DNA of 64,000 nucleotides from Micromonospora_G sp040676775 (GTDB taxonomy: Bacteria > Actinomycetota > Actinomycetes > Mycobacteriales > Micromonosporaceae): contig NZ_JBFAPP010000026.1 of NCBI RefSeq assembly GCF_040676775.1, forward strand, positions 43,672 through 107,671. Direction: 5' to 3'. The position numbers and the translations under genes were made by a program. Each line of letters begins with the position of its first letter. The stretch's first letter is position 1. Below, piece by piece: positions 1 through 8,428 of the stretch. The notes below the pieces were generated by a model. It was not told the origin of the DNA, searched no databases, and saw only the letters and a program-made list of their open reading frames with translations.

Positions 1-74
1 CCTAACCCGCTGGCAGGGATCACTCCACCAAGAAGCCTAATTCAGCTCGAATCATCTCAAAGCGGTTCGCTGAG

Positions 75-97
75 TCCGGCTTTCGATCCGAGCCGGA
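75..97 (-). terminator. Weak hairpin after the LacI-type gene
   Basis: A 7-bp perfect stem (75-81 with 91-97) and a 9-nt loop lie about 26 nt beyond the stop codon of the LacI-family gene. There is no T-tract, so terminator function is only a guess. I see no gene in 1-122. Confidence 0.3.
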
Positions 98-122
98 TGC
101 TGGGCGCAAGCATCGGAACGCG

Positions 123-1145
123 TCAGCGCCGCACCAGGGGCGCGGAGCTGTCCCGTACGACCAGGTCGGTGGAAAGCTCCACCCGAGGGGTGTCCACCGG
201 CTCACCGCGGGCCAACCGCAGCACCGTACGGGCGGCGAGCAGCCCCATCTCCGCCAACGGCTGGCGGACCGTGGTCAGCGGGGGCGAGGACCACCGCGCC
301 TCGGGCAGGTCGTCGAAACCGACCACGCTCACGTCGTCGGGCACCCGCAGCCCGCGCCGACGGACCGCCTCGTACGCGCCGAAGGCCATCTGGTCGCTGG
401 AGGCGAAGATCGCGGTGGGCGGTTCGGGGAGGTCCAGCAGCGCCGTACCGCCGGAGTATCCAGACTCGTGGTAGAAGTCCCCGGGCACGATCAGCTCGTC
501 GAGCATGGGGATGCCGGCGGCCTCCAGCGCTGCCCGGTAACCGTCCAGCCGCGCCCGGCTGCACAGCAACCGGGGTGGGCCGGCGATGAAGCCGATCCGG
601 CGGTGGCCGAGCGAGAGCAGGTGCTCGGTCGCCCGGAGCCCACCGGCCCAGTTCGTCGCACCGATCGTCGGTATGTCCAGGCTGGGTACTCCCGCCGGGT
701 CGACCAGCACCATCGGCACGTTGAGCCGGCGCAGCTCGGCGTGCACCGGCGGGGCGAGGTCGCTGGTCACCAGGATCACCCCGTCGGTGGCCCGGGTACG
801 CAGGTTCTGCAGCCACTGCCGGGTGGAGGTGGACCTGCGGTGGATGGCCGACACCACGGTGCCGACGCCGGCCGCGTGCGCGACGTCCTCCACCCCACGG
901 ATGATCTCCACCGCCCAGGGGCTGTCCAGGTCGTTGAAGACCAGGTCGATGAGGCTCGCGCCGGCCCGTGGCCGGGTGGCCCGGCGCCGGTAGCCGTGCC
1001 GGCGCAGCAACTCCTCGACCCGCTCCCGGGTCTGCGGCGCGACATCGTTGCGACCGTTGAGCACCCGGGACACGGTGGGCACCGACACCCCGGCCTCCTG
1101 GGCGATCGCGGTGATGGTGATCCGGCGTCCTTCGTCGACCGTCAC
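123..1145 (-). CDS. LacI-family transcriptional regulator
   Basis: A 340-residue LacI/GalR regulator. The N-terminus carries the LacI helix-turn-helix and hinge helix (ITAIAQEAGVSVPTVSRVLN, about residues 8-27). A periplasmic-binding-protein-like ligand domain follows, ending in the usual GFDDLPEARWSSPPLTTVRQ segment. Family members repress sugar-catabolism genes until a sugar binds. I chose the GTG at 1145 because AAGGAG lies 7 nt upstream (1153-1158) and the open frame above it lacks homology. Its likely target operon is left of the window or is its own promoter, since two dyads lie just upstream. The ligand cannot be read from sequence. Confidence 0.93.
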   Translation of the reverse strand: MTVDEGRRITITAIAQEAGVSVPTVSRVLNGRNDVAPQTRERVEELLRRHGYRRRATRPRAGASLIDLVFNDLDSPWAVEIIRGVEDVAHAAGVGTVVSAIHRRSTSTRQWLQNLRTRATDGVILVTSDLAPPVHAELRRLNVPMVLVDPAGVPSLDIPTIGATNWAGGLRATEHLLSLGHRRIGFIAGPPRLLCSRARLDGYRAALEAAGIPMLDELIVPGDFYHESGYSGGTALLDLPEPPTAIFASSDQMAFGAYEAVRRRGLRVPDDVSVVGFDDLPEARWSSPPLTTVRQPLAEMGLLAARTVLRLARGEPVDTPRVELSTDLVVRDSSAPLVRR

Positions 1146-1180
1146 GAGGCAGCTCCTTCGTCGAGGCTCCAGCCTACGAC

Positions 1181-1306
1181 CGAAACACTTTCGCGGTCGC
1201 GCCGGCACCTGGCTCGGATGGATCACCGTTGCCCGAGGCCCGATGCCGGAGCGGCGGCCGGTGCCGGCAGCTCTGGCGTTTTGCACCAAGTTACGGAACT
1301 GTTCCG
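1181..1306. promoter_or_regulatory. Two candidate operators upstream of the LacI-type gene
   Basis: Two dyads lie upstream of the regulator. CGAAACACTTTCG at 1181-1193 has 5-bp arms and a 3-nt centre and resembles LacI-family operators with GAAA/TTTC half-sites. CGGAACTGTTCCG at 1294-1306 has 6-bp arms and a 1-nt centre. Autoregulation is inferred from position only. Confidence 0.4.
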
Positions 1307-1414
1307 GAAAGTGGTGCCCGCAGACTAGCCGATCGGGCTACGACAGGACGCTCTCCGGCCCGCGGCGAGGTGTCGTAACGGGGACAGGGCGACCGGGCAT
1401 CGACATCTGCGACC

Positions 1415-1771
1415 ATGGAGGACATGGCAGTTGGACGACGTACGGCCTGGGATCCGCTGGCCGCGACCGCCGCCGCGCTCGCGCTACTCGTGACGGTTCT
1501 CTATCTCTGGCTGATCGGCCAACAGGGCGGTCAGGCCGTTGCCTGGTTCGTCGGCGGAACCGCCACGGCTGGCCTGCTGGCCGGGTACGGCGTGCGGCGG
1601 GCGGCAGCCCACCGGGTCGCGGCGCTGGCGACCGCCGGCACGATCATGATCGTGCTGGGGGTGCTCGGCATCCTCTCGATCGGTCTGCCGATCCTGGTGG
1701 CCGGCGCACTGTCCCTGACCGCGGCGCTGCGTCCCCCTGCCAAGGTGAACGGCCCCGCGTCGTCGACCTGA
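1415..1771 (+). CDS. Small membrane protein of unknown function
   Basis: A 118-residue protein with four hydrophobic stretches (about residues 14-33, 40-57, 66-80 and 82-105), so probably a four-pass membrane protein. I do not recognise the family. The start is uncertain: ATG 1415 has no Shine-Dalgarno sequence, and ATG 1424 has GGAGG only 2 nt upstream. It is divergent from the LacI-type regulator and convergent with the fragment at 1788-2026. Codon use matches its neighbours. Confidence 0.65.
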   Translation: MEDMAVGRRTAWDPLAATAAALALLVTVLYLWLIGQQGGQAVAWFVGGTATAGLLAGYGVRRAAAHRVAALATAGTIMIVLGVLGILSIGLPILVAGALSLTAALRPPAKVNGPASST

Positions 1772-1787
1772 GCGTCGCCCCGGCGGC

Positions 1788-2026
1788 TCAGCCAGCGATC
1801 TCCTCGACGACGCTGGTGCCGCTCCCCGACCGCGACTCCCACGTCTCGTCCAGCCGCAGCCGGCCGTCCGGCAGTACGCTGACCACCGTGTCGCAGCGAC
1901 CGCCCGATGTCTGCCCGTCGCGGTTGAGTTGCACGTACCGCAGGCTGATCAGGTCGCCCTCGCGGGTGCCGACCAGCGCGCGGGCCACCGGACCGCCAGC
2001 CGACTCTCCGTAGCGGTCGGCGCCGA
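1788..2026 (-). pseudogene. N-terminally truncated remnant of an 'n-acetylglutamate synthase-like' small protein
   Basis: The frame encodes a C-terminal segment with conserved-looking motifs: RALVGTREGD, then SLRYVQLNRDG, GRCDTVVSVLPDGRLRLDE and a terminal SGTSVVEE. This matches the second half of small (about 110 residue) actinobacterial proteins usually labelled 'n-acetylglutamate synthase'. The first half, expected to carry the F-Y-QDG-VWA-Y-GG segment, is absent: upstream, the DNA is the end of the DUF418 gene in another frame. No start with a Shine-Dalgarno sequence is visible; an internal GTG could give a peptide of about 66 residues. I read it as a gene truncated by a deletion that fused it to the DUF418 gene. 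Confidence 0.6.
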
Positions 2027-3232
2027 CTAGCGCCGGAATCCGACCCGACGCGCCTCGGTCCAGGAACGCAGCAGCCATTCGACCGGCCCGTACCGGAACC
2101 GGGCCAGCCACCAGGCACTGAAGAGCAGTTGCCCGCCGAAGATGCCGACCGCGATGAGCAGGGTGGGCAACGGGGCGACCCGGCCGACCAGCCCGAGGCC
2201 GATTCCGGTGAAGATCAGTACAGCGGCGACCGACTGGCCGAGATAGTTGGACAGGGCCATCCGGCCGGCGGGCGCGAGGATCCCGGCGAGCCGGTGACCC
2301 CACCCGGTGTGGAAGCCCCGCAACGCGGTGGCGACGTACGCGGCCATCAGCAGGGGTGCGGTGAGGATGCTCAGCACCAGCCCGGTCAGGTTCGCGGTTC
2401 CGCCGCCAATCGCGAAGACCAGCGCACCGGCCAGGCCGATCGGGTAACCGACCTGCTGCACCCGCCGCAGCAGGACCTGGTGCCGGGTGACGTCGGCGAG
2501 CAGGCGTACCTTGCCGGCCGCCAGGCCGACCAGGAAGGCACAGAGGGCCAGCGGTCCCTGGACCAGCAACGCCGAGATCATCGCCGGCATGGCACGGAGG
2601 TGCTCGACCAGCACCGAGCCGAGGCCACCGCCGAGCGCCTCGGTGGACCGCGCACCGGCGTCCACCGCGACGGCGTCGTCCGGGACCAGGCCACCACCGC
2701 GTACCGCCACCAGCGCGATGAGCAGCGCGACCAGGCCGAGCAGGGCCGCCGCCAGGGTCGACGCGGTCTTCGGCCGCATCCCCCGCGCGGCGAGCAGCAC
2801 CAGCCCGAGCAGGGCGTACGTGGTCAGGATGTCACCGTGGAAGAGGAACACCGCGTGCAGTACGCCGAGCACGAACAGCCCCGCCAGCCGGCGCCGGAAG
2901 CGCGGGGCGAAGGTGACGCCGCGTCGTACGGCGGAATCGATCTGGAGGGTGAAGCTGTAACCGAACAGGAAGGAGAAGAGCAGGTAGAACTTCATGGTGA
3001 AGAGGAACTCGACGAGCCAGCGGGTGCCCTGGTCCACCCAGGAGCCGTACGCCGGGTCGGGTATGAGATGGAACGGATACCCGGACGCGAAGAACGCGAT
3101 GTTGACCACGAGGATGCCGAAAAGCGCGAAGCCCCGTAATGCGTCGAGGTCCCCGATGCGTGCGCCGTCGCCGGCTTTCCCCGTGATGTCGACGGGTGGG
3201 TCCACCCGTACCGGACCACTGATCGGACTCAT
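2027..3232 (-). CDS. DUF418 family integral membrane protein (YeiB-like)
   Basis: A 401-residue polytopic membrane protein. It begins with the DUF418 hallmark (DLDALRGFALFGILVVN after a soluble lead of about 26 residues), has roughly nine to ten hydrophobic segments, and ends with the DUF418 C-terminal pattern (FGGQLLFSAWWLARFRYGP, WLLRSWT). The family is related to acyltransferase-3-like membrane proteins, but its substrate is unknown. The start ATG has a G-rich tract about 8 nt upstream. The stop codon lies 1 nt from the truncated fragment at 1788-2026, which suggests an old deletion breakpoint. Divergent from the cyclase operon. Confidence 0.9.
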   Translation of the reverse strand: MSPISGPVRVDPPVDITGKAGDGARIGDLDALRGFALFGILVVNIAFFASGYPFHLIPDPAYGSWVDQGTRWLVEFLFTMKFYLLFSFLFGYSFTLQIDSAVRRGVTFAPRFRRRLAGLFVLGVLHAVFLFHGDILTTYALLGLVLLAARGMRPKTASTLAAALLGLVALLIALVAVRGGGLVPDDAVAVDAGARSTEALGGGLGSVLVEHLRAMPAMISALLVQGPLALCAFLVGLAAGKVRLLADVTRHQVLLRRVQQVGYPIGLAGALVFAIGGGTANLTGLVLSILTAPLLMAAYVATALRGFHTGWGHRLAGILAPAGRMALSNYLGQSVAAVLIFTGIGLGLVGRVAPLPTLLIAVGIFGGQLLFSAWWLARFRYGPVEWLLRSWTEARRVGFRR

Positions 3233-3536
3233 GGCTTGTCCCCCCGGATGTCAGCCCTGTGGATCGCGTCGCCGCCGGTACGTGGTTCGGACCGCTGTCG
3301 GCGTGCGGATCGTCGGAATCCAACGTATGAGGGATCGGGCCTGGTCGACAGCCGGCAGACCGGAGGATTCGGGGTAGGGCTGGGCCTACCACCGGGGCAT
3401 CTGGGCCGGTGTGGTGCTGTCGCTCGACACGCTCCGGATGGCCGGATCTGCCCGGCCCTGACACCCGCCCGAACACCTCGACGACGAGCCTGGGAGGGGT
3501 CCATCGTGGCGTGATCCGGGCGTGTACCGTCGCCGC
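3233..3536. promoter_or_regulatory. Divergent intergenic region with a leaderless promoter for the cyclase gene
   Basis: This 304-bp spacer separates the divergent DUF418 and cyclase genes. I see no gene in it. TACCGT at 3525-3530 lies 6 nt before ATG 3537, and there is no Shine-Dalgarno sequence. That is the usual layout of a leaderless actinobacterial transcript starting at or next to the A of ATG. Confidence 0.5.
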
Positions 3537-4298
3537 ATGACGGTGCTGCAGGAGTTTGTCGCCGCCCTTTCCAGCGGCCGGATCCGGGTTGTCGATCTCA
3601 CCGCCCCGCTGTCGGACCAGACGCCGATCCTCGGCCTGCCCGAGCAGTTCGGCCAGACCTGGCCGTTCCAGCTCACCGAGATCAGCCGGTACGACGACCG
3701 CGGCCCCGCCTGGTACTGGAACAACTTCTCCACCGGCGAGCACACCGGCACCCACTTCGACGCACCGATCCACTGGGTCACCGGCAAGCAGGCGGCCGAC
3801 GTGTCGCAGGTGCCGGTGAGTCAACTGATCGCGCCGGCCGTGGTGATCGACCACAGCGCCGACGCGGCCGCCAACCCCGACTTCCTGCTAGAGATCGAGC
3901 ACGTACGGGCGTGGGAGGCGGAGTACGGCGAGCTGCCGGCCGGCGGTTGGCTGCTCTACCGCACCGGCTGGGACGCGTACGGCGACGACGCCGAGCGGTA
4001 CGCCAACGCCGGCCGTACGCCGGGGATCTCGGCCGAGTGCGCCCGCTGGCTGGCCGAGGAGTCGCCGATCCAGGGCATCGGGGTGGAGACGGTCGGCACC
4101 GACGCCGGTGCGGCGCACTCGTTCGACCCGCCGTTCCCGTGCCACTCGTACCTGCTGGGCCAGGATAAGTACGGGCTGACCCAGTTGCGCAACCTCGCCG
4201 AGCTGCCGCCGACCGGTGCGGTGGTGATCGCCGGGCCGCTGCCGATCGTGGCCGGCTCGGGCAGCCCGTGCCGGGTCCTCGCGCTGGTCGAACCGTAG
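3537..4298 (+). CDS. Cyclase family protein (KynB/isatin hydrolase-like amidohydrolase)
   Basis: A 253-residue protein of the metal-dependent cyclase/arylformamidase family (PF04199). Seen: VVDLTAPLSDQTPILGLPE near the N-terminus and the metal-binding signature GEHTGTHFDAPIHW (about residues 66-79). Known relatives hydrolyse cyclic amides or formyl-kynurenine using Mn or Zn. The next gene, 13 nt downstream, is a ThDP-dependent enzyme, so the pair probably acts in one catabolic route, with the cyclase opening a ring and the ThDP enzyme decarboxylating or condensing the product. Start chosen at ATG 3537 from the leaderless promoter spacing; a GTG 15 nt upstream is less likely. Confidence 0.88.
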   Translation: MTVLQEFVAALSSGRIRVVDLTAPLSDQTPILGLPEQFGQTWPFQLTEISRYDDRGPAWYWNNFSTGEHTGTHFDAPIHWVTGKQAADVSQVPVSQLIAPAVVIDHSADAAANPDFLLEIEHVRAWEAEYGELPAGGWLLYRTGWDAYGDDAERYANAGRTPGISAECARWLAEESPIQGIGVETVGTDAGAAHSFDPPFPCHSYLLGQDKYGLTQLRNLAELPPTGAVVIAGPLPIVAGSGSPCRVLALVEP

Positions 4299-4311
4299 AC
4301 GCGGGCCGGCG

Positions 4312-5955
4312 ATGCGGGTATCCGAGGTGGTCGGCCGGGTGCTGGCCGGACACGGCGTGCGGTACGTCTTCGGTGTGGTCGGCAGCGGCAACTTCCACGT
4401 GACGAACGCGCTGGTGGCGGCCGGTGCCCGGTTCGTGCCGGCCGCGCACGAGGGCGGCGCGGCGAGCATGGCGGACGGCTTCGCCCGTACCTCGGGCACG
4501 GTCGGGATCCTCTCGGTGCACCAGGGTCCGGGCCTGACCAATGCGCTGACCGGCATCACCGAGGCGGCGAAGAGCCGTACGCCGATGCTGGTCCTGGCTC
4601 CGGAGGCGACCGCACCCCGGTCGAACTTCTTCCTCGACCTGCCGGCCCTGGCCGCCTCGGTCGGCGCCGACTTCTTCCGGGTACGCGCGGCGCACGCGGC
4701 CGAGGACACCGGTGCCGCCTTCCGGGCCGCCGCCCGGGGCGCGACGGTGCTGCTGGGTCTGCCGCTCGAGGTGCAGAACGCGTCGACCGAGGCGTGGTCG
4801 GGCCGGATCGCACTGGCCGCACCCGAGCCGCCGGTCGAGCCGGAGGTGGAGCCGCTGGTGGCAGCGCTGCGCGCGGCACGCCGGCCGGTGTTCGTCGCGG
4901 GCCGGGGTGCGCGCACCGCCCGCGAGCCGTTGATCCGGCTCGCCGAGGAGTGCGGCGCGCTGCTCGCGGTCTCCGCCGCGGCCAAGGGGCTGTTCGTCGG
5001 GAACCCGTGGAACCTGGACGTGGCCGGCGGGTTCGCCACCCCGCTGGCGACCTCGTTGATCGGCGAGGCGGACCTGGTCGTCGCCTGGGGCAGCACGCTG
5101 AACATGTGGACCACCCGGCACGGTGAGCTGATCCCGCCGGATGCGGTCGTCGCACAGGTGGACCGGGATCCGGCCGCCTTCGGGGTGAACCGACCGGTCG
5201 ACCTGACCGTGGCCGGCGAGGTCGCGACGGTCGCGGGAGCGGTGCTGGCCCGGCTGGCCGGGCAACCGGTGTCGGACCGGCCGGCGGCGGGATGGCGTAC
5301 GCCGGAGCTGGGCCGGCGGATCGAGCGGGAGGGTCGCTGGCGGTCGGTGTCCTACGTGGACGAGGGCGGCTCGGGGCAGCCGATCACGATCGACCCCCGG
5401 ACGCTCTCCATCGCCCTGGACGACCTGCTGCCGTCGGAGCGGACGGTGGTGGTGGACTCCGGCAACTTCATGGGCTACCCGTCGATGTTCCTCGACGTAC
5501 CGGACGTGGCCGGGTTCTGTTTCACCCAGGCGTTCCAGTCGATCGGGCTCGGTCTGGCCAGTGCGCTCGGCGCGGCGGTCGCCCGGCCGGACCGGCTCAC
5601 CGTGGCCGCGCTCGGCGACGGCGGTTTCCTGATGTCGGCCGCCGAGTTGGTCACCGCCGCCCGGCTGGCCCTGCCGCTGGTCGTGGTGGTCTACGACGAC
5701 GCGGCGTACGGCGCGGAGGTGCACCATTTCGGTCCGGACGGCTATCCGCTGGACACGGTGACGTTCCCGCAGACCGATCTGGCCGCGATCGCCCGCGGGT
5801 ACGGCTGCGCCGGGGTGACCGTCCGGGGTGTCGATGACCTCGAGCCGGTACGCGACTGGCTCGCCGGTCCCCGGAGCCGACCGATGGTGGTCGACGCGAA
5901 GATCTCCGGCGAGCACGGTTCGTGGTGGCTGGAGGAGGCGTTCCGAGGGCACTGA
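4312..5955 (+). CDS. Thiamine diphosphate-dependent enzyme (acetolactate synthase/benzoylformate decarboxylase family)
   Basis: A 547-residue, three-domain ThDP enzyme. The Pyr domain carries the catalytic glutamate in AAHEGGAASMADGFA (about residue 47). A central domain follows, and the PP domain has the cofactor motif GDGGFLMSAAE, ending about 25 residues later in DDAAYGAE, where the family norm is NN. Several decarboxylases tolerate this D/N variation. Such enzymes decarboxylate 2-oxoacids or ligate two carbonyls; the specific reaction cannot be told. Probably co-transcribed with the cyclase gene 13 nt upstream. No FAD-binding or regulatory-subunit partner lies nearby, so true acetolactate synthase in valine synthesis is unlikely. 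Confidence 0.85.
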   Translation: MRVSEVVGRVLAGHGVRYVFGVVGSGNFHVTNALVAAGARFVPAAHEGGAASMADGFARTSGTVGILSVHQGPGLTNALTGITEAAKSRTPMLVLAPEATAPRSNFFLDLPALAASVGADFFRVRAAHAAEDTGAAFRAAARGATVLLGLPLEVQNASTEAWSGRIALAAPEPPVEPEVEPLVAALRAARRPVFVAGRGARTAREPLIRLAEECGALLAVSAAAKGLFVGNPWNLDVAGGFATPLATSLIGEADLVVAWGSTLNMWTTRHGELIPPDAVVAQVDRDPAAFGVNRPVDLTVAGEVATVAGAVLARLAGQPVSDRPAAGWRTPELGRRIEREGRWRSVSYVDEGGSGQPITIDPRTLSIALDDLLPSERTVVVDSGNFMGYPSMFLDVPDVAGFCFTQAFQSIGLGLASALGAAVARPDRLTVAALGDGGFLMSAAELVTAARLALPLVVVVYDDAAYGAEVHHFGPDGYPLDTVTFPQTDLAAIARGYGCAGVTVRGVDDLEPVRDWLAGPRSRPMVVDAKISGEHGSWWLEEAFRGH

Positions 5956-5982
5956 GCGCCCGTTCGTGCACTCCGCCGACGG

Positions 5983-6918
5983 TCAGCGATGCATGTGCAC
6001 GCGGATGCTGGTCGCACCGGGACGGGTGTGTACGCGTACCAGGTCGCACAGCTCGTTGACCAGCACCAGCCCCCGTCCACCGTCCTGGTCCGGCGTGGCC
6101 GGAATCCGACCGGCGAGCGGCTCGGTGATGTGCCCGGTGTCGCTGAGCTGGCAGATCAACTGGCTGCCCTCGGTCCAGACCGCCAGGGTGCCGGTGGCGC
6201 CGCCGTGCTCGACCGTGTTGGCGGCGAGTTCGTTGACCGCCAGGGTCAGGTCGCTGACCCGGTCCGGTTCCAGTCCGGCGGCGAGGGCCTGCGCGGTCAC
6301 CAGCCGGCGCAGCGCCCAGAGGGTGTGGAACTCGATCACGACGGTTTCGGCGTGCTCGGGTGGGGGCGGCAGCGGCAGGTTGAAGCCGTCGGCCACCACG
6401 AGCGGATCCGCGTAGTACGGGCTGTCCCAGGCCGCGGTGGCGGTCCGCACGGTCGGATGGGTGCGGTACGCGTCGTCGAGCCAGTCCCGGTCCAGCCGAC
6501 CGCTGTCGTACGGGCACAGGATGGTGGCCCGCCGGCCGGTGAAGACGGCGTTGATCAGGGCCTCGTGCTGGGCGCAGGCGGGGTACTCGTCGGCGGTCCG
6601 CCCGGCCCAGACGGGCTCTCCGACGATGCGCACGGGACTGTCGGGGTGCGCGTCGGCGAAGGCGAGCAGCACACCGGGGAGGATCCGCCCGGGGTTGCGC
6701 CCGGCCACGCCCATGTCGTGGAGCTGGACGTCGGCCGCGTCGGCACCGAGTGCGCCGCGGATGTGGTCCAGGTTCTCCTCGGGTACGGCGACCATCACCG
6801 GTTCACCGGCAGCCAGTCCGGCGCGGATGAACGGCACGGTGCCGGCCAGGTATTCGTACTGGTTCGCGTAGAACAGGGCCGGGTGCACGAAGGCGTCGAG
6901 ACCGGTGGACTCGCGCAT
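5983..6918 (-). CDS. MEDS-domain/HATPase sensor protein (anti-sigma factor RsbA-type)
   Basis: A 311-residue, two-domain protein. Residues about 10-165 form a MEDS domain (HPALFYANQYEYLAGTVPFI, then EPVWAGRTADEY), thought to sense methanogen- or methylotroph-type signals. Residues about 180-311 are an RsbW/SpoIIAB-like ATPase with the N box LAVNELAANTVEHGG and a G box DQDGGRGLVLVN. Relatives are annotated as anti-sigma regulatory serine kinases. It could act on the sigma/STAS system encoded at 52 kb, but the genes are far apart and this is speculation. The start ATG has GGGAGG about 11 nt upstream. Convergent with the ThDP gene. Confidence 0.88.
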   Translation of the reverse strand: MRESTGLDAFVHPALFYANQYEYLAGTVPFIRAGLAAGEPVMVAVPEENLDHIRGALGADAADVQLHDMGVAGRNPGRILPGVLLAFADAHPDSPVRIVGEPVWAGRTADEYPACAQHEALINAVFTGRRATILCPYDSGRLDRDWLDDAYRTHPTVRTATAAWDSPYYADPLVVADGFNLPLPPPPEHAETVVIEFHTLWALRRLVTAQALAAGLEPDRVSDLTLAVNELAANTVEHGGATGTLAVWTEGSQLICQLSDTGHITEPLAGRIPATPDQDGGRGLVLVNELCDLVRVHTRPGATSIRVHMHR

Positions 6919-7155
6919 GGCCCGACCGCCTCCCCTGCCCGCCTGTTTCCGATCACCGCGGCGACCCGGACGGCTCGGCAGGAGTCATCCGAATGCCGAG
7001 CGGACGTCGCCGTCCATCACCATAGCCGTCCATTGCATCGGTGCATTCCCGGCGGCGGGCAGAAACGCCCGACCACTCGGCCAGCGCAGACCACCGGTTT
7101 CGCGGAGTCCGATCACCCTCCGTGTCCAACGATCCCGAGGCGGTGGGAGCCCGGC

Positions 7156-7737
7156 TCACGGGGTGGCGTACGCGTGCAGCGGCCCCGGGGCCGGCCGTGC
7201 GTCGAGCGTGCTCGGATCCACGCTCCACGCACCCGCGAGTCGCATCACGTCGTGCTCGGAGACCAGGATGTCGGGCTCGCCGTCCAGCGCGGGCGGCAAG
7301 CCCATCGACTGCTCCACGTCGTCGGGATCGCCCCGCCACTCGGTGACCTCGCCGATCTCGCCGAGGAAGCCGAACGCGCGTACCGCCACGCCGTCGACCG
7401 CGCGGGCCCACCGGTGCAGCTCGGAGACGCGGTAGGTGGCGAAGAGCTGCACCTCGGTGCCGAGCGTGGCGGACAGTTCCACCACGTCCACGACGGTGTT
7501 CGGCCGCAGTAGCCAGCGGCCGGTGGCCAGCAGCCAGCGCGCGTCGCGGGCACCGGGCAGCGGTGGGGTCACCACCAGGCGATCGTCGGTCAGGTAGGCC
7601 AGGTCGATGCCGTCCCGCCAGGAAACCGTACCGAGGTCGCGCAGTGCCAGGGCCCCGGTGAGGGCCTCGACGTCGGCGTCCCGAACCGCCAACCACGACT
7701 GTTTGTGGCCGAATCCGACCATGGTCTCCCCCTGCAT
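7156..7737 (-). CDS. Uncharacterised conserved-looking protein
   Basis: A soluble protein of about 193 residues with no signal peptide or membrane segment. I do not recognise a named domain. It shows a KQSWLAVRD N-terminal strand, a central run rich in Leu/Val with RWLLATGRWLL, and a C-terminal GEVTEWRGDPDDVEQSMGLP followed by WSVDPSTLD. Similar layouts occur in actinobacterial proteins of unknown function. The start is set at 7737 because TAACGT (7745-7750) lies 7 nt upstream with no Shine-Dalgarno sequence; ATG 7722 is an alternative with AGGGGG upstream. Divergent from FKBP. Confidence 0.65.
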   Translation of the reverse strand: MQGETMVGFGHKQSWLAVRDADVEALTGALALRDLGTVSWRDGIDLAYLTDDRLVVTPPLPGARDARWLLATGRWLLRPNTVVDVVELSATLGTEVQLFATYRVSELHRWARAVDGVAVRAFGFLGEIGEVTEWRGDPDDVEQSMGLPPALDGEPDILVSEHDVMRLAGAWSVDPSTLDARPAPGPLHAYATP

Positions 7738-7744
7738 GCCCCGC

Positions 7745-7750
7745 ACGTTA
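7745..7750 (-). promoter_or_regulatory. Leaderless-type -10 box (TAACGT) for the 7156-7737 gene
   Basis: TAACGT on the minus strand lies 7 nt before ATG 7737. The spacing fits a leaderless transcript. Evidence is positional only. Confidence 0.45.
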
Positions 7751-7959
7751 CCGACCTTCGCCGCGCCGACGCGGCGACTTACCGGCGCGGGCGCCGGATC
7801 CGACCCTCCGGGTCCCCGCCGGGCCCGGTCGAATCGGGTACGCGGCACGCCGGATCGCCGGTACGGCCCCGGCCGCGACACGTCGGCGGATCTCGATGAG
7901 CAAGGATGATTCGTTAGTTCCGTTCCCGATCACGCATTTCGTCCCCGGAAGGACTGGAC

Positions 7960-8328
7960 ATGGAAAAGCCGAACATCGGACCGATCGAGGGTGCGCCCCC
8001 GGCGGACCTGGTCATCGAGGACATCACCGTCGGCGAGGGTCCGGAGGTCGGGCGCGGCCAGTGGGCCTCCGTGCACTACGTCGGCGTCTCCCACTCCACC
8101 GGCGGCGAGTTCGACTCCTCCTGGGGCCGGGGCGAGCCGTTCGGCTTCCAGGTCGGCGCCGGGCGGGTCATCGCGGGTTGGGACCAGGGCGTGGCCGGTA
8201 TGAAGGTCGGCGGCCGGCGCAAGCTCGTCATCCCGCCGCACCTCGGGTACGGCAACCAGGGCGCCGCCGGTGTGATCAAGCCGGGCGAGACGCTGGTCTT
8301 CGTGGTCGACCTGGTCGACGTCAAGTAG
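7960..8328 (+). CDS. FKBP-type peptidyl-prolyl cis-trans isomerase
   Basis: A single FKBP domain of 122 residues, the usual length for cytoplasmic actinobacterial FKBPs. Seen: VHYVGVSHSTGGEFDSSW (strands 2-3), FQVGAGRVIAGWDQGVAGMKVGGRRKLVIPP with the conserved V-I-W pocket, LGYGNQGA, and a terminal LVFVVDLVDVK strand. It catalyses proline isomerisation during protein folding. No signal peptide. The start ATG is preceded by GGAAGGA at about 8 nt. It is separated from the following DUF1295 gene by about 100 bp and is probably transcribed alone. Confidence 0.95.
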   Translation: MEKPNIGPIEGAPPADLVIEDITVGEGPEVGRGQWASVHYVGVSHSTGGEFDSSWGRGEPFGFQVGAGRVIAGWDQGVAGMKVGGRRKLVIPPHLGYGNQGAAGVIKPGETLVFVVDLVDVK

Positions 8329-8416
8329 TCCTCGACCGTCGGCGGTGCCGGCGATGCCCGTACCCGGGGCCTCGCCGGCACCTCGGTGGGCGGTGACGGC
8401 GGGCGCGTCCTCGGGT

Positions 8417-8422
8417 TAGGGT
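8417..8422 (+). promoter_or_regulatory. Leaderless-type -10 box (TAGGGT) for the DUF1295 gene
   Basis: TAGGGT lies 6 nt before ATG 8429 with no Shine-Dalgarno sequence, the same geometry as several other genes in the window. Confidence 0.5.
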
Positions 8423-8428
8423 GCGGCG

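Noticed and set aside
1..122. A possible tRNA or small gene at the left edge
   Set aside because: No cloverleaf, anticodon arm or TTCGANNC T-loop pattern fits, and the short open frames overlap the LacI-type gene.
3778..5952. A 724-codon open frame on the minus strand
   Set aside because: It is antisense to the cyclase and ThDP genes, which have clear motifs. Its translation is Arg/His/Gly-rich and unlike a folded protein.
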